DNA of 64,000 nt from Ligilactobacillus sp900765635 (GCF_949152225.1 NZ_CASCJC010000001.1:682001-746000), one strand, 5' to 3'; counted from the stretch's first letter, positions 51,588-61,638 are shown. Notes: generated from the sequence alone by a model not told the origin. Numbers and translations: made by a program.

Positions 51588-52790
51588 ATGAAAATAATGG
51601 TGCAAAAATTTGGTGGAACTTCAGTTCAAGATACTGATTCACGAAAAAAAGCGATGAAACATGTTGCATATTCGTTGAAAAATGGCTACAAAGTAGTAGT
51701 TGTTGTATCGGCAATTGGGCGTAAAGGTGCACCTTATGCAACTGATTCTTTGCTGGCTTTAGTTGGGGGAACAGATACACATTTAAATAAGCGTGAGTTA
51801 GATATGGTGGTATCTGTAGGTGAAATCATTTCGACGGCAGTTTTTGCTGAAATGTTAAATGCAAATGGAATTAAAGCAACAGCTTTAACGGGACCAGATG
51901 CAGGAATTAAGACGAATAACGATTATCAAAATGCGAAAGTTTTAGATGTTCAAACGGTAAATATTTTAAAAGCATTTGAAAATAATGATGTTGTCGTTGT
52001 AGCAGGTTTTCAAGGCTTATCAAAAGAAGGGCATATTACTACCTTAGGACGCGGGGGTTCAGACACCTCAGCAGCATTATTAGGTGTTGCTTTAGGTGCT
52101 GAAAGAGTTGATATTTTCACCGATGTATCTGGAATGATGACTGGTGATCCGCGTCTTGTTAAAAAAGCACGTTTTATTGAAAGTGTTAGTTATGAAGAAG
52201 TCGCTAATATGGCTCATGAAGGAGCTAAAGTAATTCATCCACGAGCAGTAGAAGTCGCTTATCAAGAAAACTTGCCTTTACGTATTCGTTCTACTTGGGA
52301 TGATGTAACAGAAATGGGGACTTTAGTTTCTAACCGTAAATTAGCATTACGCCATTATCGTTCGGTGACCGGTGTTGCACATCAAGTTGGTTTAATGCAA
52401 TTTACTATTTTTTCCAAAGATTGCGATGCACAAACCGTATTTGATTTGTTAGCAGAAAATAATCTAAGTGTAGACTTTATTAATATTGATTTAGAAAAAG
52501 TCGTATTTAACTTAGATCAAGAGCAAGGGCTAGTTGCACAAAAATTGTTGCAGTCACAAAATATTGCTGTGCAAATTATTGCAGATTGTGTTAAAGTTTC
52601 AATTATCGGGGCAGGAATGTTAGGAACCCCAGGGATTACTGCTAAGATGGTACGAGCTTTGACAAAACATCAAATTCAAATTTTGCAAACAACGGATAGT
52701 GATACTACAATTTGGGTTTTGGTGCATGGTAAAGATTTAACAGCAGCAGTTAATACTTTACATGATGTCTTTTTATTAGACGAAGAATAA
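51588..52790 (+). CDS. lysC: Aspartate kinase
   Basis: Phosphorylates aspartate, entry to lysine/threonine/methionine and diaminopimelate synthesis. It has 400 residues from ATG 51588 (MKIMVQKFGGTSVQD), 7 nt after AAGGGAG. The kinase domain is at about 1-235 (KFGGTS, TLGRGGSDTSAALLG, FTDVSGMMTGDPR). Two C-terminal ACT domains follow (about 260-400, VKVSIIGAGMLGTPGITAKM) for feedback control. Which end product inhibits it cannot be told. Single gene with no pathway neighbours here. Confidence 0.93.
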   Translation: MKIMVQKFGGTSVQDTDSRKKAMKHVAYSLKNGYKVVVVVSAIGRKGAPYATDSLLALVGGTDTHLNKRELDMVVSVGEIISTAVFAEMLNANGIKATALTGPDAGIKTNNDYQNAKVLDVQTVNILKAFENNDVVVVAGFQGLSKEGHITTLGRGGSDTSAALLGVALGAERVDIFTDVSGMMTGDPRLVKKARFIESVSYEEVANMAHEGAKVIHPRAVEVAYQENLPLRIRSTWDDVTEMGTLVSNRKLALRHYRSVTGVAHQVGLMQFTIFSKDCDAQTVFDLLAENNLSVDFINIDLEKVVFNLDQEQGLVAQKLLQSQNIAVQIIADCVKVSIIGAGMLGTPGITAKMVRALTKHQIQILQTTDSDTTIWVLVHGKDLTAAVNTLHDVFLLDEE

Positions 52791-52806
52791 TGAAATAGGT
52801 GAAACA

Positions 52807-53166
52807 ATGTTGATGGAATGGTATATACAACTAGCAATTATCTTTGTTTGCTGGCTAATATTAGATTTGATTTGGAAGAAATTAAAGATAAAAAAATTAC
52901 GCGTAATTGATTTGTTAACACCATTGATTTTAGTGGCGCTTCATTTTTTGTCAGTGCAACTAATGGGATTATCAGTAATACCATTTATTATTTTTGGTTT
53001 AGCAGTTTTTGGTGTATTAAAAACTGTTTTACATGCTTATTTAGAGGGTGAAATTTTATATAGTTCCTTTTTATTAGGTTTTTGGCGTGTAGTTGATTTA
53101 GTTGCTTTAAGTAGTTATATTGTATTGTTGATTTTTCAATTGTGTATGCTTCTCAACATTGTCTAA
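52807..53166 (+). CDS. DUF3397 family membrane protein
   Basis: A 119-residue protein with four hydrophobic segments (IQLAIIFVCWLILDLIW, VIDLLTPLILVALHFLSVQL and two more) and basic loops. The start is ATG 52807 behind AGGTGA. Position just upstream of mraZ is typical of lactobacilli, where the family is annotated as DUF3397 with unknown function. It may be co-transcribed with lysC (16-nt gap). Confidence 0.8.
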   Translation: MLMEWYIQLAIIFVCWLILDLIWKKLKIKKLRVIDLLTPLILVALHFLSVQLMGLSVIPFIIFGLAVFGVLKTVLHAYLEGEILYSSFLLGFWRVVDLVALSSYIVLLIFQLCMLLNIV

Positions 53167-53172
53167 ACAAAG

Positions 53173-53217
53173 AAGCGATATCTGAGCATGATTTGATTGC
53201 TAAGATATCGCTTTTTT
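53173..53217 (+). terminator. Intrinsic terminator before the mra cluster
   Basis: AAGCGATATCT pairs perfectly with AGATATCGCTT around a 19-nt loop, followed by T residues. Confidence 0.9.
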
Positions 53218-53267
53218 TAAATTATATAACTTTTTCTAAAATTATATAAAAGGATATTATTTTTTTA

Positions 53268-53301
53268 GTGGTATATTGTGGTGGAGAGTGGGGGAATGTG
53301 G
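53268..53301 (+). promoter_or_regulatory. Predicted MraZ operator (four GTGG boxes at 10-bp spacing)
   Basis: GTGG begins at 53268, 53278, 53288 and 53298, one helical turn apart, just upstream of TATATA/TATAAG -10-like sequences. MraZ proteins of other bacteria bind direct repeats of TGGG-type boxes at this period before their own gene, so autoregulation is likely here. Confidence 0.7.
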
Positions 53302-53341
53302 TAGTATATAGGGTATAAGTGTAGTTTAGGAGATGATTTCT

Positions 53342-53773
53342 ATGCTCATGGGAGAGTTTCGCCACGCCCTTGATTCTAAAGGACGTTTGATTATACCAGC
53401 AAAATTGCGTGAAAAACTTGGTGAGCGCTTCGTTTTAACACGAGGGCTCGATGGGTGTTTGTTTGGTTATCCTATGAGTAATTGGGAAACACTCGAAGAA
53501 AAACTACAAAAATTGCCTTTAGCAAAAAGAGATGCCAGAACTTTTGTCCGTTTCTTTTATTCGGCTGCAACTGAGTGCGAATATGATAAACAAGGAAGAA
53601 TTAATATTCCTAAGTCATTACAAGAGCATGCTGCTTTGAGTAAAGCTTGTGTGATTGTTGGAGTTTCTGAACGAATTGAAATTTGGTCACAAGAACGTTG
53701 GCAAGAGATTTCGCAAAAGGCAGAAGAAGATTTTGATGAAATTGCAGAAAATATGATTGATTTTGGTTTTTAG
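53342..53773 (+). CDS. mraZ: Transcriptional regulator MraZ
   Basis: AbrB-like DNA-binding repressor of the mra/dcw operon. It has 143 residues from ATG 53342 (MLMGEFRHALDSKGR), 9 nt from AGGAG; the ATG at 53333 abuts it. The two MraZ repeats are DSKGRLIIPAKLREKL and CEYDKQGRINIPKSL. First gene of the cluster and downstream of the GTGG boxes. Confidence 0.96.
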   Translation: MLMGEFRHALDSKGRLIIPAKLREKLGERFVLTRGLDGCLFGYPMSNWETLEEKLQKLPLAKRDARTFVRFFYSAATECEYDKQGRINIPKSLQEHAALSKACVIVGVSERIEIWSQERWQEISQKAEEDFDEIAENMIDFGF

Positions 53774-53785
53774 AGGAGATTTTTT

Positions 53786-54733
53786 ATGAGTGAGTTTCAA
53801 CACACTACGGTTCTTTTAAATGAGGCTGTCGATAATTTAAATATTAAACCAGATGGTATTTATGTCGACTGTACCTTAGGTGGCGGTGGACATACTGCTA
53901 AAATCTTGAAACAATTGTCTCAAAAAGGACATTTATATTCATTTGATCAAGATCAAGTGGCGCTTGCTTATAATCAAGAAAAATTTGCACAAGAAATAGC
54001 AAATGGTCGTCTTACCTTAATTAAGAGTAATTTTTGCAATTTAAAAGTACAGTTGGAACAATTAGGTGTTAATCATGTAGATGGAGTTTTGTATGATTTA
54101 GGTGTTTCATCACCTCAATTTGATGTAGCAGATCGAGGATTTAGTTATCGCTTTGATGCGACTTTAGATATGCGAATGGATCAAAGTCAATCTTTAAATG
54201 CAAGAGTTATTGTTAATGAATGGCCCTATGAAGATTTAGTACGGATTTTCTTTCGTTATGGGGAAGAAAAATTTGCTAAATCAATAGCTAGAAAGATTGA
54301 ACAAACAAGACAAAGTGAAGCAATCGAAACTACGGGACAGTTAGTCGAGTTAATAAAAGCTGCAATTCCAGCTAAGGTACGTCGTAAGAGTGGACATCCG
54401 GCAAAAAAAGTCTTTCAAGCAATTCGAATTGCTGTTAACGATGAATTAAAAGTCTTAGAACAATCACTTGAACAAGCATTAGAGATTTTAAACATAGATG
54501 GAAGAATTAGTGTGATTACTTTCCAATCTTTAGAAGATCGTTTGGTAAAATCTATGTTTAAAGAAAAGACAAGCTTACCTTCACTTCCTAATGGTTTACC
54601 GATTATTCCTGAAGAGCACCAACCCGATTTTAGGTTGGTAACGCGCAAGCCAATATTACCAACAAAAGAGGAAATAATACAAAATAAACGCGCACATTCG
54701 GCGAAATTACGTGTAATCGAGAAAATCAAATAA
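53786..54733 (+). CDS. rsmH: 16S rRNA (cytosine-1402-N4) methyltransferase RsmH/MraW
   Basis: Methylates C1402 of 16S rRNA at the P site. It has 315 residues. SAM motif: YVDCTLGGGGHTAKIL; active-site region VLYDLGVSSPQFDVADRGFS. AGGAG lies before the ATG. Standard second gene of mraZ-rsmH-ftsL-pbp. Confidence 0.97.
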   Translation: MSEFQHTTVLLNEAVDNLNIKPDGIYVDCTLGGGGHTAKILKQLSQKGHLYSFDQDQVALAYNQEKFAQEIANGRLTLIKSNFCNLKVQLEQLGVNHVDGVLYDLGVSSPQFDVADRGFSYRFDATLDMRMDQSQSLNARVIVNEWPYEDLVRIFFRYGEEKFAKSIARKIEQTRQSEAIETTGQLVELIKAAIPAKVRRKSGHPAKKVFQAIRIAVNDELKVLEQSLEQALEILNIDGRISVITFQSLEDRLVKSMFKEKTSLPSLPNGLPIIPEEHQPDFRLVTRKPILPTKEEIIQNKRAHSAKLRVIEKIK

Positions 54734-54747
54734 AGGATGTGGAAGTT

Positions 54748-55113
54748 ATGCCAGCAACAGCAAGAAAATTAAATGTAGTTACGCCCAATCGGAAAGTCGA
54801 TGTTAATCAACCGCAAACGCTAGCCCCTGGATATAGCGTTAATCCGTACATAAAGAAAACAAGAGCATTAATTATTAAAACAGCTCTTTGCTTAGCGTTT
54901 TTAGCAATCGTTATAGTTACATTCAATGCTAGATTAGCAACAGCTCAAATGCAGTTGCAAAAAGTTACCCAAAATGTCTCGCAAATCAATAATAGTAATG
55001 AAAGTAAAAAACAAGAGATAAGTGAATTATCGAGTCGTTCACGATTGGATAAAATTGCTAAAAAAGCGGGATTAACAATAGATGAACAAAAGGTAAGGAA
55101 TGTTACTAAATGA
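54748..55113 (+). CDS. ftsL: Cell division protein FtsL
   Basis: Bitopic septal protein of the FtsQ/DivIB-FtsL-DivIC group. It has 121 residues from ATG 54748 (MPATARKLNVVTP): cytoplasmic tail, one membrane span (about 45-65, ALCLAFLAIVIVTFNAR), then a coiled-coil outer part. The GTG at 54739 is too close to AAAGGA. Stop codon overlaps the pbp start (ATGA). Confidence 0.9.
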   Translation: MPATARKLNVVTPNRKVDVNQPQTLAPGYSVNPYIKKTRALIIKTALCLAFLAIVIVTFNARLATAQMQLQKVTQNVSQINNSNESKKQEISELSSRSRLDKIAKKAGLTIDEQKVRNVTK

Positions 55114-57251
55114 AAATGGATAAACGGACGATGAATCAAAAAAAGCAAAAAAGTAATCGGAAATTATTTGGGATTATTTTATTTTTTGCAACATTAGTGT
55201 TTTTCACGGTTTTTATCGGCCGTTTTTTTTATGTTGCATTAGGTCATAATGTTTCAGGGATAAATCTTATCAAAAGTGCCCAAAGCATTTATGAACGGGC
55301 AACAACTATTAAAGCTAAACGTGGAACGATTTATACTGCAGATAAACAAGTAATTGCAGAAGATACCGAAACATATACGGTTTATGTAGTGCTTTCTAAA
55401 AATGCTGCTCCTAATTATTTAAAACCACAGCAAAAACCAGAGGCTGCTGAAATTTTGAGTAAAGCTTTGAATATGAGCTATGGTAAAGTTATTAAAATTT
55501 TGAATCCGGATAATCAAGAATTATATCAGGTAGAATTTAATGGTACTTCAATTTCACGCGAAACAAAGCAAATTATTGAAAAACAAATGGCTAAAAAAAA
55601 TATCAAAGGTATTAATTTTACGGCCTCAGTTGCACGTTTATACCCTAATGGAGTTTTTGCCTCACATTTAATTGGGGTTGTTAAAAAAGATGAAAGTGAT
55701 TCAGATAAGATGCTTGGAATCATGGGGTTAGAAAAGGTCTTTGATAAACAATTATCAGGTCAAGATGGGATTAAGACAGCTTCAACCGATGTTTATGGTA
55801 TAGCAAATCCAAATACCAAAGTTAAAGCGCGTAAAGTCAAAGATGGAGATGATATTTATACAACATTAGATTCGCGTTTACAGACGTATTTAGAGACACT
55901 TTTAAGTAAAGCCCAAGAAAATTATCATCCTAAAAATATCAATGCAGTCTTGATGAATGCCAAAACTGGTGAAATTTTAGCTGCCAGTCAACGGCCAACC
56001 TTTAATGCGCAAACACGCGAAGGTATCAATGATCAATGGGCTAACACGTTATTTGAAGATACTTACGAACCAGGATCAACAATGAAAGTTTTTACGATGG
56101 CAGCTGCAATTGAAAGTGGGATATATAACCCAAATGCAACATATAAGTCAGGAACTTATCGAATTGATGGTATTCCAATTAATGACTGGGCAAGGAATTG
56201 GGGAACTTTAACATATCGTCAAGGTTTTATTCGTTCATCTAATGTTGGAATGGCCTATTTAGAACAACAAATGGGTGCTAAGACGTGGGAAAAGTATATT
56301 AAACGTTTTGGTTTTTTAAAAAGTACAAATAGTGGCTTAGGAAAAGAAGCAAGTGGTTCAATTAGTTTTAAATATCCTATTGAACAAGCAAACACTGCTT
56401 TTGGTCAAGGAATTGATGTGACAGTTTTACAGATGATGCAAGGGTTTAGTGCTATTGCTAATGGTGGGACAATGGTTAAACCGCGGTTGGTTGATAAGAT
56501 TGTCGATCCAGATACCGATGATGTGGTTTATCAGTCTAAAAAAGAAGTAGTTGGTCATCCTGTATCAAAAGAAACGACAACACAGGTAATAGATATGATG
56601 CGTGACGTTGTCAATGATCCAAATGGGACAGGAACGCCATATAAAATGCAAGGGTATGATATTGCTGTGAAAACGGGTACGGCCCAATTTGCTAATGAAT
56701 CTGGTAATGGTTATTTAACAGGTGAGAAAAATTATATTTTTTCTGTCGTAGGATTGGCACCTGCATCTAACCCAAAATATATTTTGTATGTTACAATGAA
56801 ACAACCTAAGAGTTTAGGGACAGGTAATACAATTATTCTTTCGAGCATTTTTAATCCATTGATGAAACGGACTCTAGATCAGGATGAAGAAAGTATCAAT
56901 GGAGCACAAACTATTACTGTTAAAAACGTGGTAGGTCAAAGTATAGAAACTGCTAAGGTACAGTTACAAGAAACTGGAGCTAATGTAGTAGTTGTAGGTA
57001 ATGGTAGTGTGGTTAAAAAGCAAACCGATGTTAAAGAAACTTTATTAAAAGGACAAAGAGTGATTTTATTGACCAATGGTACTAAATTGATGCCAGATAT
57101 TAGTGGTTGGTCGCGTAGTGATATTACCAAATTGGCTTATCTTTTAGGGGTAAAGGTTAGTTTTACAGGTTCAGGATATGCTACAAGTCAAAGTATTGTA
57201 GCTGGAACAGATGTAACTAATTTAAAGACTTTAGATGTAAAATTAAACTAA
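55110..57251 (+). CDS. pbpB: Penicillin-binding protein 2B/2x, septal transpeptidase with PASTA domains
   Basis: Class B PBP for septal cross-linking. It has 713 residues: membrane anchor at about 17-38 and a dimerisation domain up to about 250. The transpeptidase has SxxK PGSTMKVF, SxN RSSNVGMAY and KTGTA. Two C-terminal PASTA-like repeats follow (about 600-713, VKNVVGQSIETAKVQLQETG). ATG 55110 (or 55116) overlaps ftsL. Works with the SEDS protein FtsW, which is not in this window. Confidence 0.95.
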   Translation: MKMDKRTMNQKKQKSNRKLFGIILFFATLVFFTVFIGRFFYVALGHNVSGINLIKSAQSIYERATTIKAKRGTIYTADKQVIAEDTETYTVYVVLSKNAAPNYLKPQQKPEAAEILSKALNMSYGKVIKILNPDNQELYQVEFNGTSISRETKQIIEKQMAKKNIKGINFTASVARLYPNGVFASHLIGVVKKDESDSDKMLGIMGLEKVFDKQLSGQDGIKTASTDVYGIANPNTKVKARKVKDGDDIYTTLDSRLQTYLETLLSKAQENYHPKNINAVLMNAKTGEILAASQRPTFNAQTREGINDQWANTLFEDTYEPGSTMKVFTMAAAIESGIYNPNATYKSGTYRIDGIPINDWARNWGTLTYRQGFIRSSNVGMAYLEQQMGAKTWEKYIKRFGFLKSTNSGLGKEASGSISFKYPIEQANTAFGQGIDVTVLQMMQGFSAIANGGTMVKPRLVDKIVDPDTDDVVYQSKKEVVGHPVSKETTTQVIDMMRDVVNDPNGTGTPYKMQGYDIAVKTGTAQFANESGNGYLTGEKNYIFSVVGLAPASNPKYILYVTMKQPKSLGTGNTIILSSIFNPLMKRTLDQDEESINGAQTITVKNVVGQSIETAKVQLQETGANVVVVGNGSVVKKQTDVKETLLKGQRVILLTNGTKLMPDISGWSRSDITKLAYLLGVKVSFTGSGYATSQSIVAGTDVTNLKTLDVKLN

Positions 57252-57288
57252 GTTTGTATTTAGTTGAAATAAAGGAGCAATTTTTTTA

Positions 57289-58251
57289 ATGAGTACGATT
57301 CAAATCTTAATACCATTAATTAGTAGCTTAATTGTAACGGTATTATTTTTACCGTTGTTTATCGATTATGCACATAAAAAAAAGCAAGGTCAAATGATTA
57401 GAGAAGAAGGCCCAAGTTGGCATGAAAAAAAATCAGGAACACCAACTATGGGAGGTTTTGTTTTTAATTTGGCTATTTTGTTTACCGGGTTATGGTATCC
57501 ATTATGGCAAAAAGAATTAACAGCAACACTGTTGGTATTAGATTTTATTTTGGTTTTATATGGCTTTTTAGGATTTTTTGATGATTCTATCAAATTGTGG
57601 AAGAAGCAAAATGAAGGCTTAAAAGCTTGGCAAAAATTATTGGGTCAAATTATTGGTGGTGTAATCTTTTTGATTGTTTATGTTCATAATAAAATGCCAA
57701 TGGCACTACATTTTTTTGGATATGAACTCAATATAGGTTGGTTATATGCAGCTTTTGTTTTATTTTGGTTAGTTGGATTTTCTAATGCGGTTAATTTAAC
57801 CGATGGTATTGATGGTTTAGTAGCAGGACAATCAATTATTGCTTTTGGAGCATATGCGGTTATTGCTTATGTGCAAAAACAAATTGATGTTTTAATCTTT
57901 TGTTTAGCAGTGATTGGAGCAATGATTGCCTTTTTAGGATTTAACCATAAGCCAGCTAAGGTATTCATGGGAGATATGGGATCGTTGGCTTTAGGTGGAG
58001 CTTTAGCGGCGGTCTCGATTATGTTAGGTCATGAATTATCCTTATTATTTATTGGAATAATTTTTGTTTGTGAAACAGCAAGTGTTATGTTACAAGTTAC
58101 GTCATTTAAATTGACGGGCAAGCGTATCTTTAAAATGAGTCCGATACATCATCATTTTGAATTGTGTGGTTGGAGTGAATGGCGCATTGATTTAACATTT
58201 TGGTTAGTTGGATTGATTTTTGCAATTGTTAGTGTGTATATTATTATTTAG
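57289..58251 (+). CDS. mraY: Phospho-N-acetylmuramoyl-pentapeptide-transferase
   Basis: Makes lipid I from UDP-MurNAc-pentapeptide and undecaprenyl phosphate in the membrane. It has 320 residues and about ten spans. Catalytic motifs: FLGFFDDSIKLW, NAVNLTDGIDGLVAG, KVFMGDMGSLALGG and SPIHHHFELCGWSE. Complete. Confidence 0.97.
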   Translation: MSTIQILIPLISSLIVTVLFLPLFIDYAHKKKQGQMIREEGPSWHEKKSGTPTMGGFVFNLAILFTGLWYPLWQKELTATLLVLDFILVLYGFLGFFDDSIKLWKKQNEGLKAWQKLLGQIIGGVIFLIVYVHNKMPMALHFFGYELNIGWLYAAFVLFWLVGFSNAVNLTDGIDGLVAGQSIIAFGAYAVIAYVQKQIDVLIFCLAVIGAMIAFLGFNHKPAKVFMGDMGSLALGGALAAVSIMLGHELSLLFIGIIFVCETASVMLQVTSFKLTGKRIFKMSPIHHHFELCGWSEWRIDLTFWLVGLIFAIVSVYIII

Positions 58252-58278
58252 TAATTTATGTAAGGAAGTCCTGTTATT

Positions 58279-59655
58279 ATGAAAATGATTAGTGATTATC
58301 AAGCAAAAAAAGTTTTAGTAGTCGGCTTAGGGAAAAGTGGTTTTAGTGTAGCCAAGCTGTTGGTTAAGTTAGGGGCTAAAGTTACCCTTAATGATAAAAA
58401 AACTGTAAATGATCAAGATACATTGGCACAATTAAAGCAGCTAGGAATCAAGGTTATTACTGGAAGTCATCCGTTGGAATTATTAGATGAAAATCAAATA
58501 GTTGTTAAAAATCCCGGAATTCCTTATAGTAATGAGTTAATTCAAGCTGCTCAAGCAAAGGGATTGCCGATTATCACAGAACCCGAAGTAGCTACAAAAG
58601 TACTAGAAGCTTCGCTAATAGGAGTTACAGGTTCTAACGGTAAAACAACTACGACAACATTAATTAGCCTGATGTTAAATGCGGGATTTCCTACTAAAAA
58701 AGCTTATGTTGCAGGAAATATTGGGATTCCATTGGCAGATGTTGCAAGCCAAGCTACTGTAGATGATACGGTAGTTGCAGAACTATCAAGTTTTCAATTA
58801 TTAGGTATGCAAACTGTACATCCAAAAGTTGCAGTTTTAACTAATATTTATGAGGCGCATATTGATTATCATGGTTCGCGTCAAGCATATGTTGAAGCAA
58901 AGTTACGCTTGATTCAAAATCAAACTTCAAGTGATTATTTTGTTGTTAACTGGGATGAAATTGAATGGCAAGAATTGAGTAAAAAAGCCGTTAGCAAGGT
59001 TGTACCATTTTCACGTAAAAATCTAACACAAGCTGGTGCATATCAAAAAGATGGAGCATTATACTTTAAAGACGAAAAGATTATAGATGTTACTGATATC
59101 AAACTTCCAGGAACACATAATATTGAAAATGCTTTAGCTGCTATTTGTGTAGCGAAGATTTTTGGTGTAAAAACCGCAGCAATTTGTGAAGTGTTGGCAA
59201 CCTTTGGTGGCGTTAGACACCGCACACAGTATGTAACGACAATTAATGAACGCAAATTTTACAATGATTCAAAAGCAACTAATATGCCTGCTACACAAAA
59301 GGCCTTAAGTGGTTTTGCTGATAATGTTATCTTATTGGCAGGTGGATTAGATCGTGGTTTTACTTTTGAAAATTTAGTACCTGATTTTAAAGAACATGTC
59401 TGTGCTTTAGTAGTTTTTGGGCAGACAGCAAAACTTTTTGCCAAAGCAGGCAAGCAAGCTGGGATAAAAGAGATTGTCGAAGTTAAAGATGCAGTAGCTG
59501 CAGTTAAAGTTGGTTATGAGTTAAGTAAGCCTGGAGATGTTATTTTACTTTCACCAGCATGTGCAAGTTGGGATCAATGGCCAACATTTGAGGTGCGGGG
59601 CGATAAATACATTGAAGAAATTCAAAAATTAGCCCAAGAAGTCGGAGGAAACTAA
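58279..59655 (+). CDS. murD: UDP-N-acetylmuramoyl-L-alanine:D-glutamate ligase
   Basis: Adds D-Glu to UDP-MurNAc-L-Ala. It has 458 residues. N-terminal Rossmann KVLVVGLGKSGFSVAKLL, ATP loop GVTGSNGKTTTTTLI, and the C-terminal FYNDSKATNMPATQKAL and LSPACASWDQW motifs. murG starts 2 nt after its stop. Confidence 0.97.
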   Translation: MKMISDYQAKKVLVVGLGKSGFSVAKLLVKLGAKVTLNDKKTVNDQDTLAQLKQLGIKVITGSHPLELLDENQIVVKNPGIPYSNELIQAAQAKGLPIITEPEVATKVLEASLIGVTGSNGKTTTTTLISLMLNAGFPTKKAYVAGNIGIPLADVASQATVDDTVVAELSSFQLLGMQTVHPKVAVLTNIYEAHIDYHGSRQAYVEAKLRLIQNQTSSDYFVVNWDEIEWQELSKKAVSKVVPFSRKNLTQAGAYQKDGALYFKDEKIIDVTDIKLPGTHNIENALAAICVAKIFGVKTAAICEVLATFGGVRHRTQYVTTINERKFYNDSKATNMPATQKALSGFADNVILLAGGLDRGFTFENLVPDFKEHVCALVVFGQTAKLFAKAGKQAGIKEIVEVKDAVAAVKVGYELSKPGDVILLSPACASWDQWPTFEVRGDKYIEEIQKLAQEVGGN

Positions 59656-59656
59656 G

Positions 59657-60751
59657 ATGAGACTATTAATCTCTGGTGGTGGAACTGGTGGTCATATTTA
59701 TCCTGCGTTAGCGTTGATTGAAGAAGTTAAAAAAAAGCAACCAGATTCACAAATTTTATATGTTGGAACCACTAAAGGTTTGGAAAGTCGAATTGTTCCT
59801 AATGCAGGAATCGACTTTAAAACAATCGAAATTCAAGGCTTCAAACGGTCATTATCGTTGCAAAACTTTAAAACAGTTTATTTATTTTTAAAGAGTGTAC
59901 GGGATGCTAAACAAATTATTCGTGAATTTAAACCAGATGTTGTAGTCGGAACTGGCGGATATGTTTGTGGTTCTGTAGTATATGCAGCTGCTAAATTAGG
60001 AGTGGCAACTTTTATTCATGAACAAAATAGTGTAGCTGGGGTAACAAATAAGTTTTTGAGTCGTTATGTTGATAAGATTGGTATTTGTTTTGATGATGTA
60101 AGTACAGCTTTTCCAAAACAAAAAGTTGTGTTTACTGGTAATCCACGTGCTCAACAAGTTGTTGGAATTAAGTCTAGTCAAAGATTAAAGGATTATGGAT
60201 TGCAGGTAGGCAAAAAAACTGTTTTAATTTTTGGTGGTTCAAGAGGAGCTAAAAAAATTAATGAGACTGCGATTCAAACAGCGCCATTGTTTGCTGATAA
60301 AGATTATCAAGTTTTATTTGTTACAGGCCAAGTTCATTATCAACAAATAAAAGAAAAATTTGCAAACATACAATTGCCGGATAATTTTGTGATGGTTCCA
60401 TATATTGATGATATGCCCGAATTGTTGCCAGATATTGATGTAATCGTAGGGCGAGCTGGTGCAACGAGTTTAGCTGAAATAACAGCATTAGGCATTCCAA
60501 GCGTCTTAATTCCAAGTCCATATGTAACGCATGATCATCAAACAAGTAATGCTTTGAGCTTGGTTAATAAAAAAGCAGCTTTGATGATTAAAGAAGATCA
60601 ATTGACTACACAAAGTCTATTTGAGGCACTAGATGACTTGTTAAGTGATGAACAAAAACGCCAAGAAATGGCACAAAATGCTAAAAAAGCTGGAGTTGCA
60701 GATGCAAGTGATCGTGTCATAGATGTATTAGAAAATATAATGCACAAGTAG
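59657..60751 (+). CDS. murG: Lipid I GlcNAc transferase MurG
   Basis: Transfers GlcNAc to lipid I to give lipid II on the inner membrane face. It has 364 residues, GT-B fold. Glycine loops SGGGTGGHIYPALAL and GTGGYVCGSVVYA, acceptor region HEQNSVAGVTNKFL, and donor site GRAGATSLAEITALGIPSV are all visible. Confidence 0.97.
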   Translation: MRLLISGGGTGGHIYPALALIEEVKKKQPDSQILYVGTTKGLESRIVPNAGIDFKTIEIQGFKRSLSLQNFKTVYLFLKSVRDAKQIIREFKPDVVVGTGGYVCGSVVYAAAKLGVATFIHEQNSVAGVTNKFLSRYVDKIGICFDDVSTAFPKQKVVFTGNPRAQQVVGIKSSQRLKDYGLQVGKKTVLIFGGSRGAKKINETAIQTAPLFADKDYQVLFVTGQVHYQQIKEKFANIQLPDNFVMVPYIDDMPELLPDIDVIVGRAGATSLAEITALGIPSVLIPSPYVTHDHQTSNALSLVNKKAALMIKEDQLTTQSLFEALDDLLSDEQKRQEMAQNAKKAGVADASDRVIDVLENIMHK

Positions 60752-60777
60752 TAATTTAGTAGAAAGGAGCTAGCTAG

Positions 60778-61638
60778 ATGGTCAAAAAAAATAACCGTAA
60801 AAATAATGATTATTATGCTAATCAAGAGCTAACTCCTTGGGAAATTGAACAACAAAAACGCCAAAAAAGGCAACAAAAACAGCAAAAAAAGCAGCGTTTT
60901 AAGCCGGAATCAATTAAAATAAATTTACCTAAATTAAAAGAAAGTCGTCAAAAGCGCTTGCGTTTGCGAATGAGTATTTTGTTAGCCGTATTTGGCACTT
61001 GTGCGTTAGTCATGTTATTTTTTATTTTACCATTTAGTAGAGTATGTAAAATAATTGTGCAAACCAATGATCCATTTTTGCGCAAAGAAGTAATTCAAGC
61101 CAGTGGTTTAAGCTATTATGAGTCTTTATTTGATGTAAAGCCACATACAAAGCAATTAGAGCAAAAAATTACACAACATGTTGGTGAAGTTAAAAGTACA
61201 AAGATTTCCTATCAAACAAGTACTGTCATCATTAATGTCAAGACTTATCCGTTGATTGGTTATGTTTTAAAAGATAATCAGTATTATAAATTAACGACTT
61301 CTGGCATTCCTGCAACACTTGCGGAAAAAAATATTAGCGGTAATTATCCTGTTTTTTATGGTGGAACAAAAAAACAAATTAAAAAGATGGCCAAGCAACT
61401 TTCACATGTTGCTCCCAAAATTATAAATGCTATTTCAGAGGTGCATTTTATTCCGACTAAAGCAGATCCAGGTAAGGTTCATCTTTACATGAATGATGGC
61501 AATGAAGTCATTGCAACTACAGCTACTTTTGATGAAAAAATCGGGTATTATCCAGGGATTGCAGAAAGTATGGGATATCAAGGAATCGTTGATTTAGAGG
61601 TAGGGGCATATTCTTATCCCTATTCTCAAACAAAATAA
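60778..61638 (+). CDS. divIB: Cell division protein DivIB/FtsQ
   Basis: Bitopic division protein of 286 residues. The cytoplasmic tail is very basic and Gln/Lys-rich (EIEQQKRQKRQQKQQ). One membrane span lies at about 66-85 (ILLAVFGTCALVMLFFILPF). A POTRA domain begins at SRVCKIIVQTNDPF, and the FtsQ/DivIB domain ends the protein. Location between murG and ftsA is conserved. Confidence 0.93.
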   Translation: MVKKNNRKNNDYYANQELTPWEIEQQKRQKRQQKQQKKQRFKPESIKINLPKLKESRQKRLRLRMSILLAVFGTCALVMLFFILPFSRVCKIIVQTNDPFLRKEVIQASGLSYYESLFDVKPHTKQLEQKITQHVGEVKSTKISYQTSTVIINVKTYPLIGYVLKDNQYYKLTTSGIPATLAEKNISGNYPVFYGGTKKQIKKMAKQLSHVAPKIINAISEVHFIPTKADPGKVHLYMNDGNEVIATTATFDEKIGYYPGIAESMGYQGIVDLEVGAYSYPYSQTK

